Origin: Archangium primigenium
GTDB lineage: Bacteria; Myxococcota; Myxococcia; Myxococcales; Myxococcaceae
Direction: 5' to 3'
DNA length: 64,000 nt
Assembly: GCF_016904885.1 (NCBI RefSeq)
Contig: NZ_JADWYI010000001.1
Span: 434,001-498,000 of the forward strand
The notes under the pieces were generated by a model. That model was given only the letters and a program-made list of their open reading frames with translations, was not told the DNA's origin and ran no database searches. This document shows, one piece after another, positions 8,384 through 16,308 of the stretch (the stretch's first letter is position 1; each line of letters begins with the position of its first letter). The position numbers and the translations under genes are program-made.

Positions 8384-10738
8384 ATGACGTGGCCGCGCGA
8401 GGTGCTGTCGAAGGGGTCGTCGTCCGGGGTGGGTCCACGGCGCGGCACGGAGGCCCCTCGGCCCCGGAACACCGTCACCTGGGTCGCCGTGGAAGGAGAA
8501 GCGCTCCACAGCACCCTGGCCCCGGACGAGCTGCGCTCGCTCGCCGAGTCGATGCCACCCGAGGAGTGGGCGACATGGCTGCGGCTGCTCTTCGGCGAGG
8601 ACATTCCCCGGACCGCGTCCCTGCGCCTGCGCACCGACGTGCTCCAGGGCGCCCTGCCTCCGGCCCGGCTCGTCCTCGTGTGCGATCTACTCGACGGACA
8701 CCCGGCGGCCTACCACGCCCAGAGCCGCTCCATCCTCGTCGCGCACGCGCTGGTGCTCCAGGCCCGGCGGGACAATGAGGAGGCCTGGAAGCTGCTCGCC
8801 TGCCTCGTCGAGGAGTTTGGCCACCACGTGGATCACCTGCTGCGCACGCACTACAGCGCGGTGAAGGGAGACGCCCCGCTGGACGAGGGCGCCCGGCTGG
8901 CCTACGCGCTCATCGACTTCGGCTACGCCCAGGGTCAGCAGCGCCGCGCGTTCGCCCGCCACACCACCACCGAGGGCTCCGTGGAGCTGGAGGTGGAATA
9001 CGCGGGGATGACGGCGGCCGTGCAGCGCTTCGTGCGCGCGCCGGAGCAGTGGGACGACGCCCGAGCGGGAGGGCTGGAGTACTTCGGCGCGGGGCGGGGC
9101 TCGGGACGCGCGGACTCTTTCGGACATGAGTCCATCGAGGATGCATTGGAGAAGGCGGGTTTTCCGCTTCAGGTTCGAACCGCCATCTATTTCGGTAATT
9201 GGCTGCGCGACCACTCCCAGCTCGTCGACCCCAAACTGGTCCGAAAGAAGGGCGCTCCCGTCTACACAGGGCTGTCCCGAGAGACCATCACACGCGTTGT
9301 GGATGTCCTGGCGAGTGAGAAGTTCAGCAACGAAGACCTGTCGGACACATCGTCATTTCGCGTCGACAGTCAAAGACTGGGCGTCTACCGGAACGAGGAA
9401 CACATCGACAACCCGAATGGCATCACGGATGCCCGGTCCGTCGACCCGGCGTTCCGAGGGGCCGTCATGGCCGAGGAGTTGGCGGTCAACTCCCTGAGGA
9501 TGAAGAATTTCATTCGCACCGGTGGCCACACGGGAGAACGGCCGCCGAAGGCGCATCGCGTGAAGGACGGTGAGACACTGGACAGCATCGCACGCGCCAA
9601 CGGGCTCACCTGGCAGGAACTCGCACACCACAATTTCGGCACCGACAGCAAGGCCGAGGTCTCTCGGCAGCTCTTCACGAAGATCGGCTGTCGAAAGAAG
9701 ACCTTCGATGGCCTGAATTACATCTTCACGAGTCAGGACACGCCTGGGCTCATCCAGATTCCCGGTACCCGCGGCGGCCCCGCGCCGGACGCGCCCTACA
9801 GCGCGTTCCACTACCTGAGCAATCAATTGCGCATCGCGGTGAAGCACGGCCGCACGCCCGACGGGTACCGGCACTTCGGCCATGCCCTGCACACCCTGGA
9901 GGACTTCTTCAGCCACACCAACTTCGTGGAGTTGATGCTCATCCATCTCGGGGTGTGGGTGGAGCCCTGGGTTCCCGCACAAGGCGCGAAGGCGGGAAAC
10001 GCCTCCGCGCTGGTCCTGACCAGTGGTCAGTTCGGCGGACTGGACACCGTGGCGAGCCTCACCCTGGGCCTCGCGGAATCGATGAGCAAGGAAAAGAAAT
10101 GCATCGCGGGAGAGATGACGTCCGGCACGCGAATCGGCCTGATCATCTTGGAGGATCAAGGGTACAACGAGAGCCGCAATACCCTGGGGGGATTCCTGGG
10201 GAAGCTCCATGCCTTGGAGAAAGAATACCCCACGCTCGCCAACCTGGGCTGCGCGACCGTGGGAATGACGTTGCATGCGGTCACGGCGACACTGGGGGGC
10301 ATCATCCACTCCGTGGCCAATGTCATCGACGACGCGCAAACGGCCTTCTTGCGCAACCCCATGAGCACCGACCCCACCCATACCCAGCTGGCCAAGGACC
10401 ACGATGACCACCCCCTGCACACGCTGGCGGCCAATCTCGCGGCGGGTGCCGTGCTGGACGTGGGGAAGGCCATGCAGCGCGCCTGGAGTGGTCGGGCCAC
10501 CGCGGAGGAGGTCGTCCTCACGGCGTCCCGCTATTTCCTGCACCCCGCGCTGATCGCGCCACAAGGGAGCGCTGGGTGGATGAGGGAACACGTCCAGGCA
10601 TGGATTCCCGGTCACCGGGCAACCCTCACCCGCTTGGGCTCGAAGAGCTGGATGGTGGACTGGACAAAACAGTCCTCCCAACGCCTCCAGTCGATGAAGA
10701 AGCGAGCCCTCCAGTTCATGCAAAAGGGTGGGCGATGA
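8384..10738 (+). CDS. Het-C family protein with internal LysM domain
   Basis: A 784-residue protein starting at the ATG after GAGGGGGGCGTC. Residues ~245-280 match the Het-C family core (HESIEDALEKAG, then RTAIYFGNWLRDHSQ). The second Het-C signature, GHALHTLEDFFSHTNFVEL, is near residue 500. Between them at about 391-435 lies a LysM-type glycan-binding module (HRVKDGETLDSIARANGLTW). An EEFGHHVD segment near residue 143 is metal-site-like but unassigned. A hydrophobic stretch around 625-650 could associate with membranes. No signal peptide is evident. Het-C was named for fungal heterokaryon incompatibility; bacterial members are poorly understood. The stop overlaps the next start (ATGA), so the lipoprotein downstream is translationally coupled. 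Codon usage is visibly less GC3-biased than in flanking genes, suggesting transfer. Confidence 0.82.
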   Translation: MTWPREVLSKGSSSGVGPRRGTEAPRPRNTVTWVAVEGEALHSTLAPDELRSLAESMPPEEWATWLRLLFGEDIPRTASLRLRTDVLQGALPPARLVLVCDLLDGHPAAYHAQSRSILVAHALVLQARRDNEEAWKLLACLVEEFGHHVDHLLRTHYSAVKGDAPLDEGARLAYALIDFGYAQGQQRRAFARHTTTEGSVELEVEYAGMTAAVQRFVRAPEQWDDARAGGLEYFGAGRGSGRADSFGHESIEDALEKAGFPLQVRTAIYFGNWLRDHSQLVDPKLVRKKGAPVYTGLSRETITRVVDVLASEKFSNEDLSDTSSFRVDSQRLGVYRNEEHIDNPNGITDARSVDPAFRGAVMAEELAVNSLRMKNFIRTGGHTGERPPKAHRVKDGETLDSIARANGLTWQELAHHNFGTDSKAEVSRQLFTKIGCRKKTFDGLNYIFTSQDTPGLIQIPGTRGGPAPDAPYSAFHYLSNQLRIAVKHGRTPDGYRHFGHALHTLEDFFSHTNFVELMLIHLGVWVEPWVPAQGAKAGNASALVLTSGQFGGLDTVASLTLGLAESMSKEKKCIAGEMTSGTRIGLIILEDQGYNESRNTLGGFLGKLHALEKEYPTLANLGCATVGMTLHAVTATLGGIIHSVANVIDDAQTAFLRNPMSTDPTHTQLAKDHDDHPLHTLAANLAAGAVLDVGKAMQRAWSGRATAEEVVLTASRYFLHPALIAPQGSAGWMREHVQAWIPGHRATLTRLGSKSWMVDWTKQSSQRLQSMKKRALQFMQKGGR

Positions 10739-11295
10739 GTCCCCTCTCCTGGGTGAGGTATGGCCTCATGTTCCTGCTGCTGAGCGGGTGCCGGGAGTCA
10801 AAGCCCCCGCCGCCCCCATCCCCAGGAACCGCCACGTCTCCGCTCCTTACCGTGGATGGCACTGCGGTCCGGTACAACGGGCAGCTCTTGGATTGGGGCA
10901 ACACAGAGCGCTGGAGACAGGTTCTCGGACCGCCCAGCCGGGAGCACGAGGGCATCCTCACCTGGGATGAACTCGGGCTCTTCCTCCACGATAAAAACGA
11001 TCAAAGTCCCGGGCCCGAGTCCCTCGAAGTGCTCCTAGGACGCACCATGCATTCTCCCCTCACTCAGGGAGAGCCCGAGTCATGGCCACACAAACTCTTT
11101 CCAGGTCGGCTCTTCGTGGATGGCGGTCCGGTTACCTCCAAATCTGACATCAACGACATCAACCGGGACAAGAAAGGCAAATCCTTCGGCCGTGACTACA
11201 TGAGTGGGGTCTACAGTTACAACCTCGGCGAATTCTACCTTCGCCTTGACTATGGTCATGACCGTTCGCTCACGGTCTTCAGCATCACACAATAA
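10735..11295 (+). CDS. Lipoprotein, first of a tandem paralogous pair
   Basis: A 186-residue predicted lipoprotein whose ATG overlaps the stop of the Het-C gene (ATGA). The signal peptide ends in a lipobox, LLLSGC, followed by a Pro-rich linker (PPPPPSPGT). The mature part contains VRYNGQLLDWGNTERWRQVLG, a repeated theme, then ILTWDELGLFL and LFVDGGPVTSKSDINDINRD. The residue after the lipidated Cys is Arg, so outer-membrane sorting is plausible. No enzyme motif is seen and no family is named with confidence. The next gene is a close paralogue 3 bases downstream. Its position after a Het-C protein suggests an accessory or immunity role, which is inference. GC3 bias is weak compared with neighbouring core genes. 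Confidence 0.8.
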   Translation: MSPLSWVRYGLMFLLLSGCRESKPPPPPSPGTATSPLLTVDGTAVRYNGQLLDWGNTERWRQVLGPPSREHEGILTWDELGLFLHDKNDQSPGPESLEVLLGRTMHSPLTQGEPESWPHKLFPGRLFVDGGPVTSKSDINDINRDKKGKSFGRDYMSGVYSYNLGEFYLRLDYGHDRSLTVFSITQ

Positions 11296-11298
11296 GCA

Positions 11299-11940
11299 AT
11301 GAACATCACCACGTGGATAAAGTGGAGCCTCGTGCTCCTGCTGCTGAGCGGGTGCCAGGAATCAAAGCCCCCGCCGCCCCCAGCCCCAGGCACCGCGACG
11401 TCTCCCCTCCTCTCAGTGGAGGGCATCTCCGTGCGCTACAACGGGCAACTCCTGGATTGGGAGAACACCGAAAGCTGGCGGCAAGTCCTCGGACCTCCCA
11501 GTCGAGAACGCGACGGCATCCTCACCTGGGACGAACTTGGACTTTATCTCTACGATCAGGAACCGCACCGTCCCGGACCCGAGTCTTTCGAGGTCTTGAT
11601 GGGCCGGACCATGCGCTCCCCGCTCACCACGGGCGAGCCCGATTTCTGGCCCCACAAGCTCTTCCCAGGCCGACTCTTCGTGGATGGCGGCCCCATCACA
11701 TCCAAGTCCGACATCAACGACATCAATCGAGACAAGAAGGGCAAGTCCTTCGGCCGAGGGCACACCCAGGGGCTCTACCGGTACAACGTCGCGGCCTTCG
11801 CCATCCACCTCCAATATGGCCACGACCGCTCACTCACGACCTTCGGCATGTCCAAGCCCCTCCTCGAAACGCCTCCCGAGCGCCTCGAGGAGGTCCGTCA
11901 GGAGGAGCTCCGCATCAAGCAGGAGACCGGCCAGCCGTGA
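11299..11940 (+). CDS. Lipoprotein, second of a tandem paralogous pair
   Basis: A 213-residue predicted lipoprotein, 3 bases after its paralogue. Its signal peptide has lipobox LLLSGC, then the Pro-rich linker ESKPPPPPAPGTATSPLL. From residue ~35 to 175 it aligns almost position for position with the previous gene (VRYNGQLLDW, RQVLGPPSRE, ILTWDELGL, KLFPGRLFVDGG, SKSDINDINRDKKGKSFGR). It differs by an extra ~25-residue C-terminal helix rich in Glu and Arg (PPERLEEVRQEELRIKQE). The pair is a recent-looking tandem duplication within the Het-C operon. Duplicated small lipoproteins after a large effector-like gene are common in toxin-immunity loci, but no such function is shown. Function unknown. 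Confidence 0.82.
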   Translation: MNITTWIKWSLVLLLLSGCQESKPPPPPAPGTATSPLLSVEGISVRYNGQLLDWENTESWRQVLGPPSRERDGILTWDELGLYLYDQEPHRPGPESFEVLMGRTMRSPLTTGEPDFWPHKLFPGRLFVDGGPITSKSDINDINRDKKGKSFGRGHTQGLYRYNVAAFAIHLQYGHDRSLTTFGMSKPLLETPPERLEEVRQEELRIKQETGQP

Positions 11941-11971
11941 GTGTCGCCGCCAAAGGCGGGTGACCGCGCCC

Positions 11972-12331
11972 TCACCCGCGAGGCGCCCTCGCCCCGCCTT
12001 GAGGGGCGGGGGTTTCGTCCAGGACCGGCGCGCGCGGACGGCAGAACGGCACGGCGAGCGCCACCGCCTGCGCCGACACCAGCCCCAGGCAGATGAGCGT
12101 GGTGACACTCGGGCTCCACCAGTCCGCCACCACCGCGCCCAGCGCCAGCACCGTGCCCACGCCCACGCACCCCAGCACCCCGGCTCCCAGATTCATGACG
12201 CGCTCCGCTCCTGACCAGACCCACGGAGGCAGTGCGACGGGCGTGCCAGCCGGCGTCCCCTCGGAAGCACCGGCGCCCGGCCCCCCCTTGGGGCGTCCCG
12301 CCACGTCCCGGGGTGGGGCGATCTGGAACAC
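11972..12331 (-). CDS. Possible small membrane protein
   Basis: A 119-residue frame starting at a GTG, 31 bases after the stop of the beta-barrel-like gene on the same strand, so it could be the third gene of that operon. The first 40 residues are Pro/Gly/Ala-rich. Two hydrophobic segments follow (VMNLGAGVLGCVGVGTVLAL and LICLGLVSAQAVALAVPFC) with a short loop, then a charged tail. The ribosome site is poor, and an internal ATG at the MNLGAG segment may be the true start. No family is recognised. It is kept because the two hydrophobic helices and the codon bias look like coding sequence; it could still be spurious. Confidence 0.4.
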   Translation of the reverse strand: MFQIAPPRDVAGRPKGGPGAGASEGTPAGTPVALPPWVWSGAERVMNLGAGVLGCVGVGTVLALGAVVADWWSPSVTTLICLGLVSAQAVALAVPFCRPRAPVLDETPAPQGGARAPRG

Positions 12332-12361
12332 CGGGGCATCGCGCCACGGGGAGGGGCCGGC

Positions 12362-13024
12362 TCAGAACGCCCAGCCCACCGCGAGCGTCATGCGCGGTGC
12401 CACCGACCAGGAGCGCAGGTAGCTCTTCTCCCCCCCGGAGGGCGCCGAGAGGGGGCCCCCGATCACTCCGTCCTGCTGGTAGGTGCGCTGCGCCATGAGC
12501 CCCGCGCCCAGTTGCGCCGAGAAGCCCGGCGAGAGGATGAGGGTGTAGCCCACCCGCGCACTCGCCCCGTAGGTGAACGAGCGCCACCCGCTCTCCTCGC
12601 TCTGGGGGCCCTCCGAGGAGACGCCCTCGTGGCGCGAGGTGTTGTAGACCCCGCTCACCTCCACGTGCGGCCCCACCCACAGGCCCTCGGGTGCGCGGCC
12701 CGCGAGGTAGACGTGCACGCCCGGGTCCACGCCCAGCCCCCACTGCGAGGAGGAGAACCCCGTGTCCTCGCCCTCGCCCCACCGCAAGTCATTGAGGTTC
12801 ACGCTCGCCGTCACCGCGCCCGCCAGGGCCACGTGCGTGCCGAGCGCCCGCTCCACGCCCACGCCCACCTGGCCCAGCATGCCCGGCTGCGCCAGGAGGA
12901 CCGTGCGCCGCACCTCCCGCGCCCCCCCGGCCTCCGTCTCCAGGTCCGTCCCGGATTGGGCCACCGCGCTCAACGGCAGCAACGACACACCCACGCCCAT
13001 CAGGGCCTTCATCCACGTCCGCAT
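12362..13024 (-). CDS. Exported beta-barrel-like protein, paralogue B
   Basis: A 220-residue protein with an AAAGGA ribosome site. A signal peptide (MRTWMKALMGVGVSLLPLSA, cleavage near AVAQ) leads to alternating hydrophobic/polar beta strands ending in the aromatic-terminated MTLAVGWAF, the C-terminal pattern typical of outer-membrane beta-barrels recognised by BamA. Distinct segments are LGVDPGVHVYLAGRAPEG and LWVGPHVEVSG, and YGASARVGYTLILSPGFSAQ. All are shared with the adjacent upstream gene, so the two are tandem paralogues, 33 bases apart, and probably an operon. The length suggests an 8-10 stranded barrel or a lipid-A or porin-like scaffold. Ligand and function are unknown. Confidence 0.8.
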   Translation of the reverse strand: MRTWMKALMGVGVSLLPLSAVAQSGTDLETEAGGAREVRRTVLLAQPGMLGQVGVGVERALGTHVALAGAVTASVNLNDLRWGEGEDTGFSSSQWGLGVDPGVHVYLAGRAPEGLWVGPHVEVSGVYNTSRHEGVSSEGPQSEESGWRSFTYGASARVGYTLILSPGFSAQLGAGLMAQRTYQQDGVIGGPLSAPSGGEKSYLRSWSVAPRMTLAVGWAF

Positions 13025-13057
13025 GGTTGATTCCTTTCAGGAAAGAGAGACACGCCG

Positions 13058-13687
13058 TCAGAACGCCCAGCCCACGCCCACCATCAGCCGGGGGGCCACG
13101 GACCAGGGGCGGTTCGTCGTCACCTCCACCGTCTCCGAGCCGTCCCGGGTGGGGTTGCGCGTCACCGCGTGGATGCGCAGCGCCGTGAGGCCCAGCCCCA
13201 CCTGCGCCGACAGGCCCGGGGCGAGGATGGCCGTGTAACCCACGCGCGCGCTCGCCCCGTAGTAGAGCGTCGTCGACCGCAGCTCGACCGGCCGACGGGT
13301 CACGCCGTCGAACAAGAAGGTCTGGGTGGTGTTGCGCTCCCACGAGGCCTCCAGGTGGGGACCCACCCACAGGCCCTCGGGCGCGCGGCCCGTCAGGTAG
13401 ACGTGCACGCCGGGGTCCACGTCCACCCCCACCCGCTGCGAGGTCGCGGGATCGATCCCGGGCGCCAGCCGGAAGGAGTCCACGACGAGCGAGCCGTGCA
13501 GCGCGCCCGACAGCGCCACCCGCTCCCCCACGGCGTGCTCCACCCCCAGCCCCAGCGTGCCCGTGCCCATGCGCAGGGGTTGCACCAACAACACCGTGTG
13601 GCGTGTGTCCGGGCCCGTGTCGGCCCCCGCGGGCGGGGCCGCGAGCCCCAACCCGAGACTTCCCATCCAACTCAGCCATGTCCGCAT
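13058..13687 (-). CDS. Exported beta-barrel-like protein, paralogue A
   Basis: A 209-residue protein. The ATG at 13687 is chosen because GGGGAGG lies 6 bases upstream; an ATG two codons earlier touches that site. The N-terminus MRTWLSWMGSLGLGLAAPPAGA is a signal peptide. The mature chain has VGVDVDPGVHVYLTGRAPEG, LWVGPHLEASW, then YGASARVGYTAILAPGLSAQ and ends MVGVGWAF, a beta-barrel-type terminus with Phe last. These segments match the following gene closely, marking a tandem duplication with divergence in the loops (for example TTQTFLFDGVTRRP here). It is the first gene of a putative two- or three-gene operon. The function is unknown; an outer-membrane location is inferred. Confidence 0.8.
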   Translation of the reverse strand: MRTWLSWMGSLGLGLAAPPAGADTGPDTRHTVLLVQPLRMGTGTLGLGVEHAVGERVALSGALHGSLVVDSFRLAPGIDPATSQRVGVDVDPGVHVYLTGRAPEGLWVGPHLEASWERNTTQTFLFDGVTRRPVELRSTTLYYGASARVGYTAILAPGLSAQVGLGLTALRIHAVTRNPTRDGSETVEVTTNRPWSVAPRLMVGVGWAF

Positions 13688-13924
13688 GGACATCCTCCCC
13701 AGGCGCCGTTGTTGTCCGCGGCGTGCCAGGAGGAATTGCAGCCCACATGCCAGCAAGGCGTCCGAGAGAGGGAGCGGTGAGGCCCTGGCCGCTCACCGAC
13801 AGATTGACCCGGCGCCCCCGGGGGCCCGCGGGACAAACTGTCTGGAGGGGCGCGGGTTGAACCTCTCCGCCCGGGTGCACACGCTCGCAGGAGGGGTTTT
13901 CCCACACACCACGAGGAGTCCACG

Positions 13925-14128
13925 ATGATCGGAACCATCATCCGCCCGGCGGGCGAGCTGGAGCCGGGCCGCATTCAACTCGCCAATGGCCAGGAGGTGA
14001 GCTTCCTGTCGCTCAACCTGAGCCGCGACCTCGAGGAGGCCGGGCCGGGCACGCCGGTGGAGTTCGACCTGGAGCTGGAGGGCCTGGATGGAGGACCCCA
14101 GGCCTTCAACGTCCGCCAGGTGCACTGA
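13925..14128 (+). CDS. Diverged cold-shock-domain-like small protein
   Basis: A 67-residue protein with a GAGGAG ribosome site before ATG. Its layout matches a cold-shock domain: GTIIRPAGELEPGRIQLANG in the position of the first strands, QEVSFLSLNL, then GTPVEFDLELEGLDGGPQAFNV, which matches the usual GxxVxFEI...GPQAxNV end. The nucleic-acid-binding RNP1 (KGFGFI) and RNP2 (VFVHFS) motifs are replaced by GRIQL and VSFLSL, losing the aromatic residues that stack on RNA. It is therefore either a CspA-type OB fold with changed specificity or one that no longer binds nucleic acid. It ends 4 bases before a short hairpin and is convergent with the PTS IIA gene. Confidence 0.7.
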   Translation: MIGTIIRPAGELEPGRIQLANGQEVSFLSLNLSRDLEEAGPGTPVEFDLELEGLDGGPQAFNVRQVH

Positions 14129-14131
14129 GCC

Positions 14132-14148
14132 GGGGGCTCAGAGCCCCC
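14132..14148. terminator. Short hairpin between convergent genes
   Basis: A 7-bp perfect stem (GGGGGCT/AGCCCCC) with a CAG loop, placed between the stop of the cold-shock-like gene (14128) and the end of the convergent PTS IIA gene (14153). It can fold on both strands, so it may terminate both transcripts. There is no T-run. Confidence 0.5.
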
Positions 14149-14152
14149 TCGC

Positions 14153-14662
14153 TCAGAGCCCCATCGCGGGCAGGGCCAGGTCGTTGCGGGGCGGACGGGA
14201 CGCCAGGTAGGCGTCCTCGGCCCGGACGAAGAGGCCGCGGATGGCCGAGGCGCTCGGCGCGGAGAGCACCGCCTGGCTCAGCCGCGCGTCGCGCAGCAGC
14301 GCCGCGATGCGCGCGAGCATGCGCAGGTGGTGGCCCGCGTCCTGCTCCGGCGACACCAGCGTCACCCACAGCCGCACGGGCCGGCCGTCCCGGGCTCCGA
14401 AGTCCACGCCCTCGGGGCTCACCGCCACGCACGCCATCACCTGGCGCAGCCGCTCCACCCGGCAGTGCGGAATGGCGACGCCCTCGCCGATGGCCGTGCT
14501 GCAGAGGCGCTCGCGCAGGCTCAGTTGCTCCTCCACCTTCTTCAGGGAGGCGCCGGTGCTCGCCGCCAGCGTCCCCGCCAGCTCGTGCAGCACGCCTCCC
14601 CGGTCCCGGCTCCACAGGGTCGGGACGATACAATTCTCCGGCAGGTGCTCGGTGAAGCGCAT
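14153..14662 (-). CDS. PTS IIA domain protein (fructose/nitrogen type)
   Basis: A 169-residue single-domain protein of the EIIA-fructose/Ntr class. The ATG at 14662 has GGGAGG 6 bases upstream. The phosphorylation site is present: GEGVAIPHCRV with the active histidine at about residue 66. The flanking ALRERLCSTAIGEG-type helix and the LWVTLVSPEQDAGHHLRMLA region match the fold. No membrane EIIB/EIIC or sugar gene is nearby, so this is more likely a regulatory IIA protein (PtsN-like), phosphorylated by an EI-Npr relay and acting by protein-protein contacts, than a transport component. About 18 extra residues follow the domain. Myxobacteria commonly carry several orphan IIA proteins; the targets here are unknown. 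Confidence 0.88.
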   Translation of the reverse strand: MRFTEHLPENCIVPTLWSRDRGGVLHELAGTLAASTGASLKKVEEQLSLRERLCSTAIGEGVAIPHCRVERLRQVMACVAVSPEGVDFGARDGRPVRLWVTLVSPEQDAGHHLRMLARIAALLRDARLSQAVLSAPSASAIRGLFVRAEDAYLASRPPRNDLALPAMGL

Positions 14663-14893
14663 TGGGTGCCTCCCTGAATGAGGCGGCGTCTCCGGTGCGC
14701 GCGGTGGCGCGGCGGCCGGGGCGTCAGCCTCCCCCCGACGCACATGCTCGGAATGGTCTCGCGTATCGGCAAGTCCCCCACGCCCCGGACAGAAGCGTCC
14801 GCCGGGGCGGGATGTCGGCTGGCGCACCCGAGGAAAAACAAGGACGTCCAACCAACGCGCGTCCCGCCCCTCGGGGCAGGATGGGGGCGCGGT

Positions 14894-15454
14894 TCAGAGG
14901 ATGGACACCGAGGCGTTCCACACTTGGTAGGTGTTGATGGACGTGGCCGTATAGGTGAACGTGCCGCTCGCGTAGCCGTCCGCGAGCCACCAGCGGTAGT
15001 AGCCGATGATGGTGCTGGTGCTCGGATCCACGATGTTCTGCGTGGCCAGCTGCGTCGTGGCGTTGCCCGCCATGGTGGCCGAGCCAGAGGCGCGGTAGCC
15101 GCGCTCCTCGGTGATGACCTCCATCCACGCGCCGCCGTGGTTGAAGGCGGTGGTGCCGCCGCTGGTGACGGCCTCGCACTGGTAGGGCGTGTACACGGCC
15201 TCGAAGGCCGCCGAGCACACGGCCAGGACCACGACCTTGTACAGCTCCGGCGCGGGGCCCTGGGCCCGGACCTCGTCGGACGGCGGCGCCAGCGGGGCGC
15301 TCTCCGCCGGGTGCGCCCGCAGGGGGGACATGAGGGGCAGGGTCGCCGCCGGAGCAGGGGCCGCCTCCGCGGACGGCGCCTCCCCGGGCGCCTCGACGCC
15401 ACAGCCGCCCAGCATCCACAGCCCCATCACGGCGCCAACCACGTGCTTCTTCAT
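14894..15454 (-). CDS. Hypothetical lipoprotein
   Basis: A 186-residue protein with a lipoprotein signal peptide (MKKHVVGAVMGLWMLGGCG, lipobox LGGC). An Ala/Pro/Glu-rich linker of about 45 residues precedes a ~115-residue domain. The domain has three cysteines (VCSAAF, YQCEAV) and many aromatic/Thr beta-strand patterns, such as IIGYYRWWLADGYASGTFTY. It looks like a compact extracellular beta domain. No family is recognised. It is monocistronic: the PTS IIA gene on the same strand is 232 bases downstream and the response regulator upstream is divergent. No function is proposed. Confidence 0.75.
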   Translation of the reverse strand: MKKHVVGAVMGLWMLGGCGVEAPGEAPSAEAAPAPAATLPLMSPLRAHPAESAPLAPPSDEVRAQGPAPELYKVVVLAVCSAAFEAVYTPYQCEAVTSGGTTAFNHGGAWMEVITEERGYRASGSATMAGNATTQLATQNIVDPSTSTIIGYYRWWLADGYASGTFTYTATSINTYQVWNASVSIL

Positions 15455-15620
15455 GCGTGTGAACCCCCGGTTCGAGCGTCACGGCAGGTGACGCGACCCA
15501 CACCCAGGGCGTCGCGAGGATGCGTGGCCCGGGGCGAGGTGCGAAAGTGACTACCTGGAGGCGTCGGCGAGCGTCAGCCCGTGAACACGGGGGTGACACG
15601 TCGCGGGCGAGAGACGGACG

Positions 15621-16262
15621 ATGAACTCGGGGTTGATCGTGGAGGACCGGCAGGATGCCCAGGAGTGGCTGCGGGCGGTGTTGATCGCGGCCTTTCCAGG
15701 CATCCAGGTGGACGTGGTGGCGAGCGTGCGCGGCGCGCTCGAGCGGCTCGCGGGGCGCTCGCCGGCCATCGCGCTGGTGGACCTGGGGCTGCCGGACGGC
15801 AGCGGGGTGGACGTGCTGCACGCGCTGCGCGAGCGCCACCCCACCACGCTGCGCATCGTGACCACCATCCTCGATGGCGACCAGCACCTGTTTCCCGCCC
15901 TGCGCGCCGGGGCCCAGGGCTACGTGCTCAAGGACCAGTCGCGCACGCACCTCGTGCAGATGCTCCAGGGCATCGCCGAGGGGGTGCCCGTGCTCTCGCC
16001 CTCCATCGCCCGGCGGCTGCTCGGCTTCTTCGCGCCGCCCGCCACCGAGCCCACCCACGAGTCCCTGACGCCCCGGGAGGTGGAGGTGCTCACGCTGCTG
16101 GCCAAGGGCCTGAGCATCGCCGCCGCGGCGGACGTGCTCGCGCTCAGCCGGCACACGGTGGGGGGGTACGTGAAGGACATCTACCGCAAGCTCGGGGTGT
16201 CCACCCGCGCCGAGGCGGCCCTGGAGGCGGCGCGCCGGGGCATCGTGCCCATCGGGGACTGA
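15621..16262 (+). CDS. NarL/LuxR-family response regulator
   Basis: A 213-residue regulator. In the N-terminal receiver, LIVEDRQDA supplies the acidic pocket, the predicted phosphoacceptor is Asp54 (LVDLGLPDGSG) and Lys104 lies in GYVLKDQ. The C-terminal LuxR-type helix-turn-helix is at about 149-200 (LTPREVEVLTLLAKGLS, then SRHTVGGYVKDIYRKLGVST). All key positions are intact, so it should be activated by phosphorylation and bind DNA as a dimer. It is convergent with a HisKA_3-type histidine kinase only 47 bases away. HisKA_3 kinases pair with NarL-type regulators, so the two very probably form one two-component system. Regulated genes cannot be identified. Confidence 0.92.
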   Translation: MNSGLIVEDRQDAQEWLRAVLIAAFPGIQVDVVASVRGALERLAGRSPAIALVDLGLPDGSGVDVLHALRERHPTTLRIVTTILDGDQHLFPALRAGAQGYVLKDQSRTHLVQMLQGIAEGVPVLSPSIARRLLGFFAPPATEPTHESLTPREVEVLTLLAKGLSIAAAADVLALSRHTVGGYVKDIYRKLGVSTRAEAALEAARRGIVPIGD

Positions 16263-16308
16263 CTCCCGCGAACGCGGGGGGGCGGCCACCCGGGCGGGGA
16301 GGCGGGCG

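Noticed and set aside
11993-12010. Hairpin CCCCGCC-loop-GGCGGGG as a terminator for the lipoprotein pair
   Set aside because: It falls inside the end of a possible minus-strand gene and has no T-run; a seven-base GC stem is expected by chance in this DNA.
15460-15490. GGTTCGAGC resembling a tRNA T-loop
   Set aside because: No acceptor stem, anticodon arm or D-arm could be folded around it.
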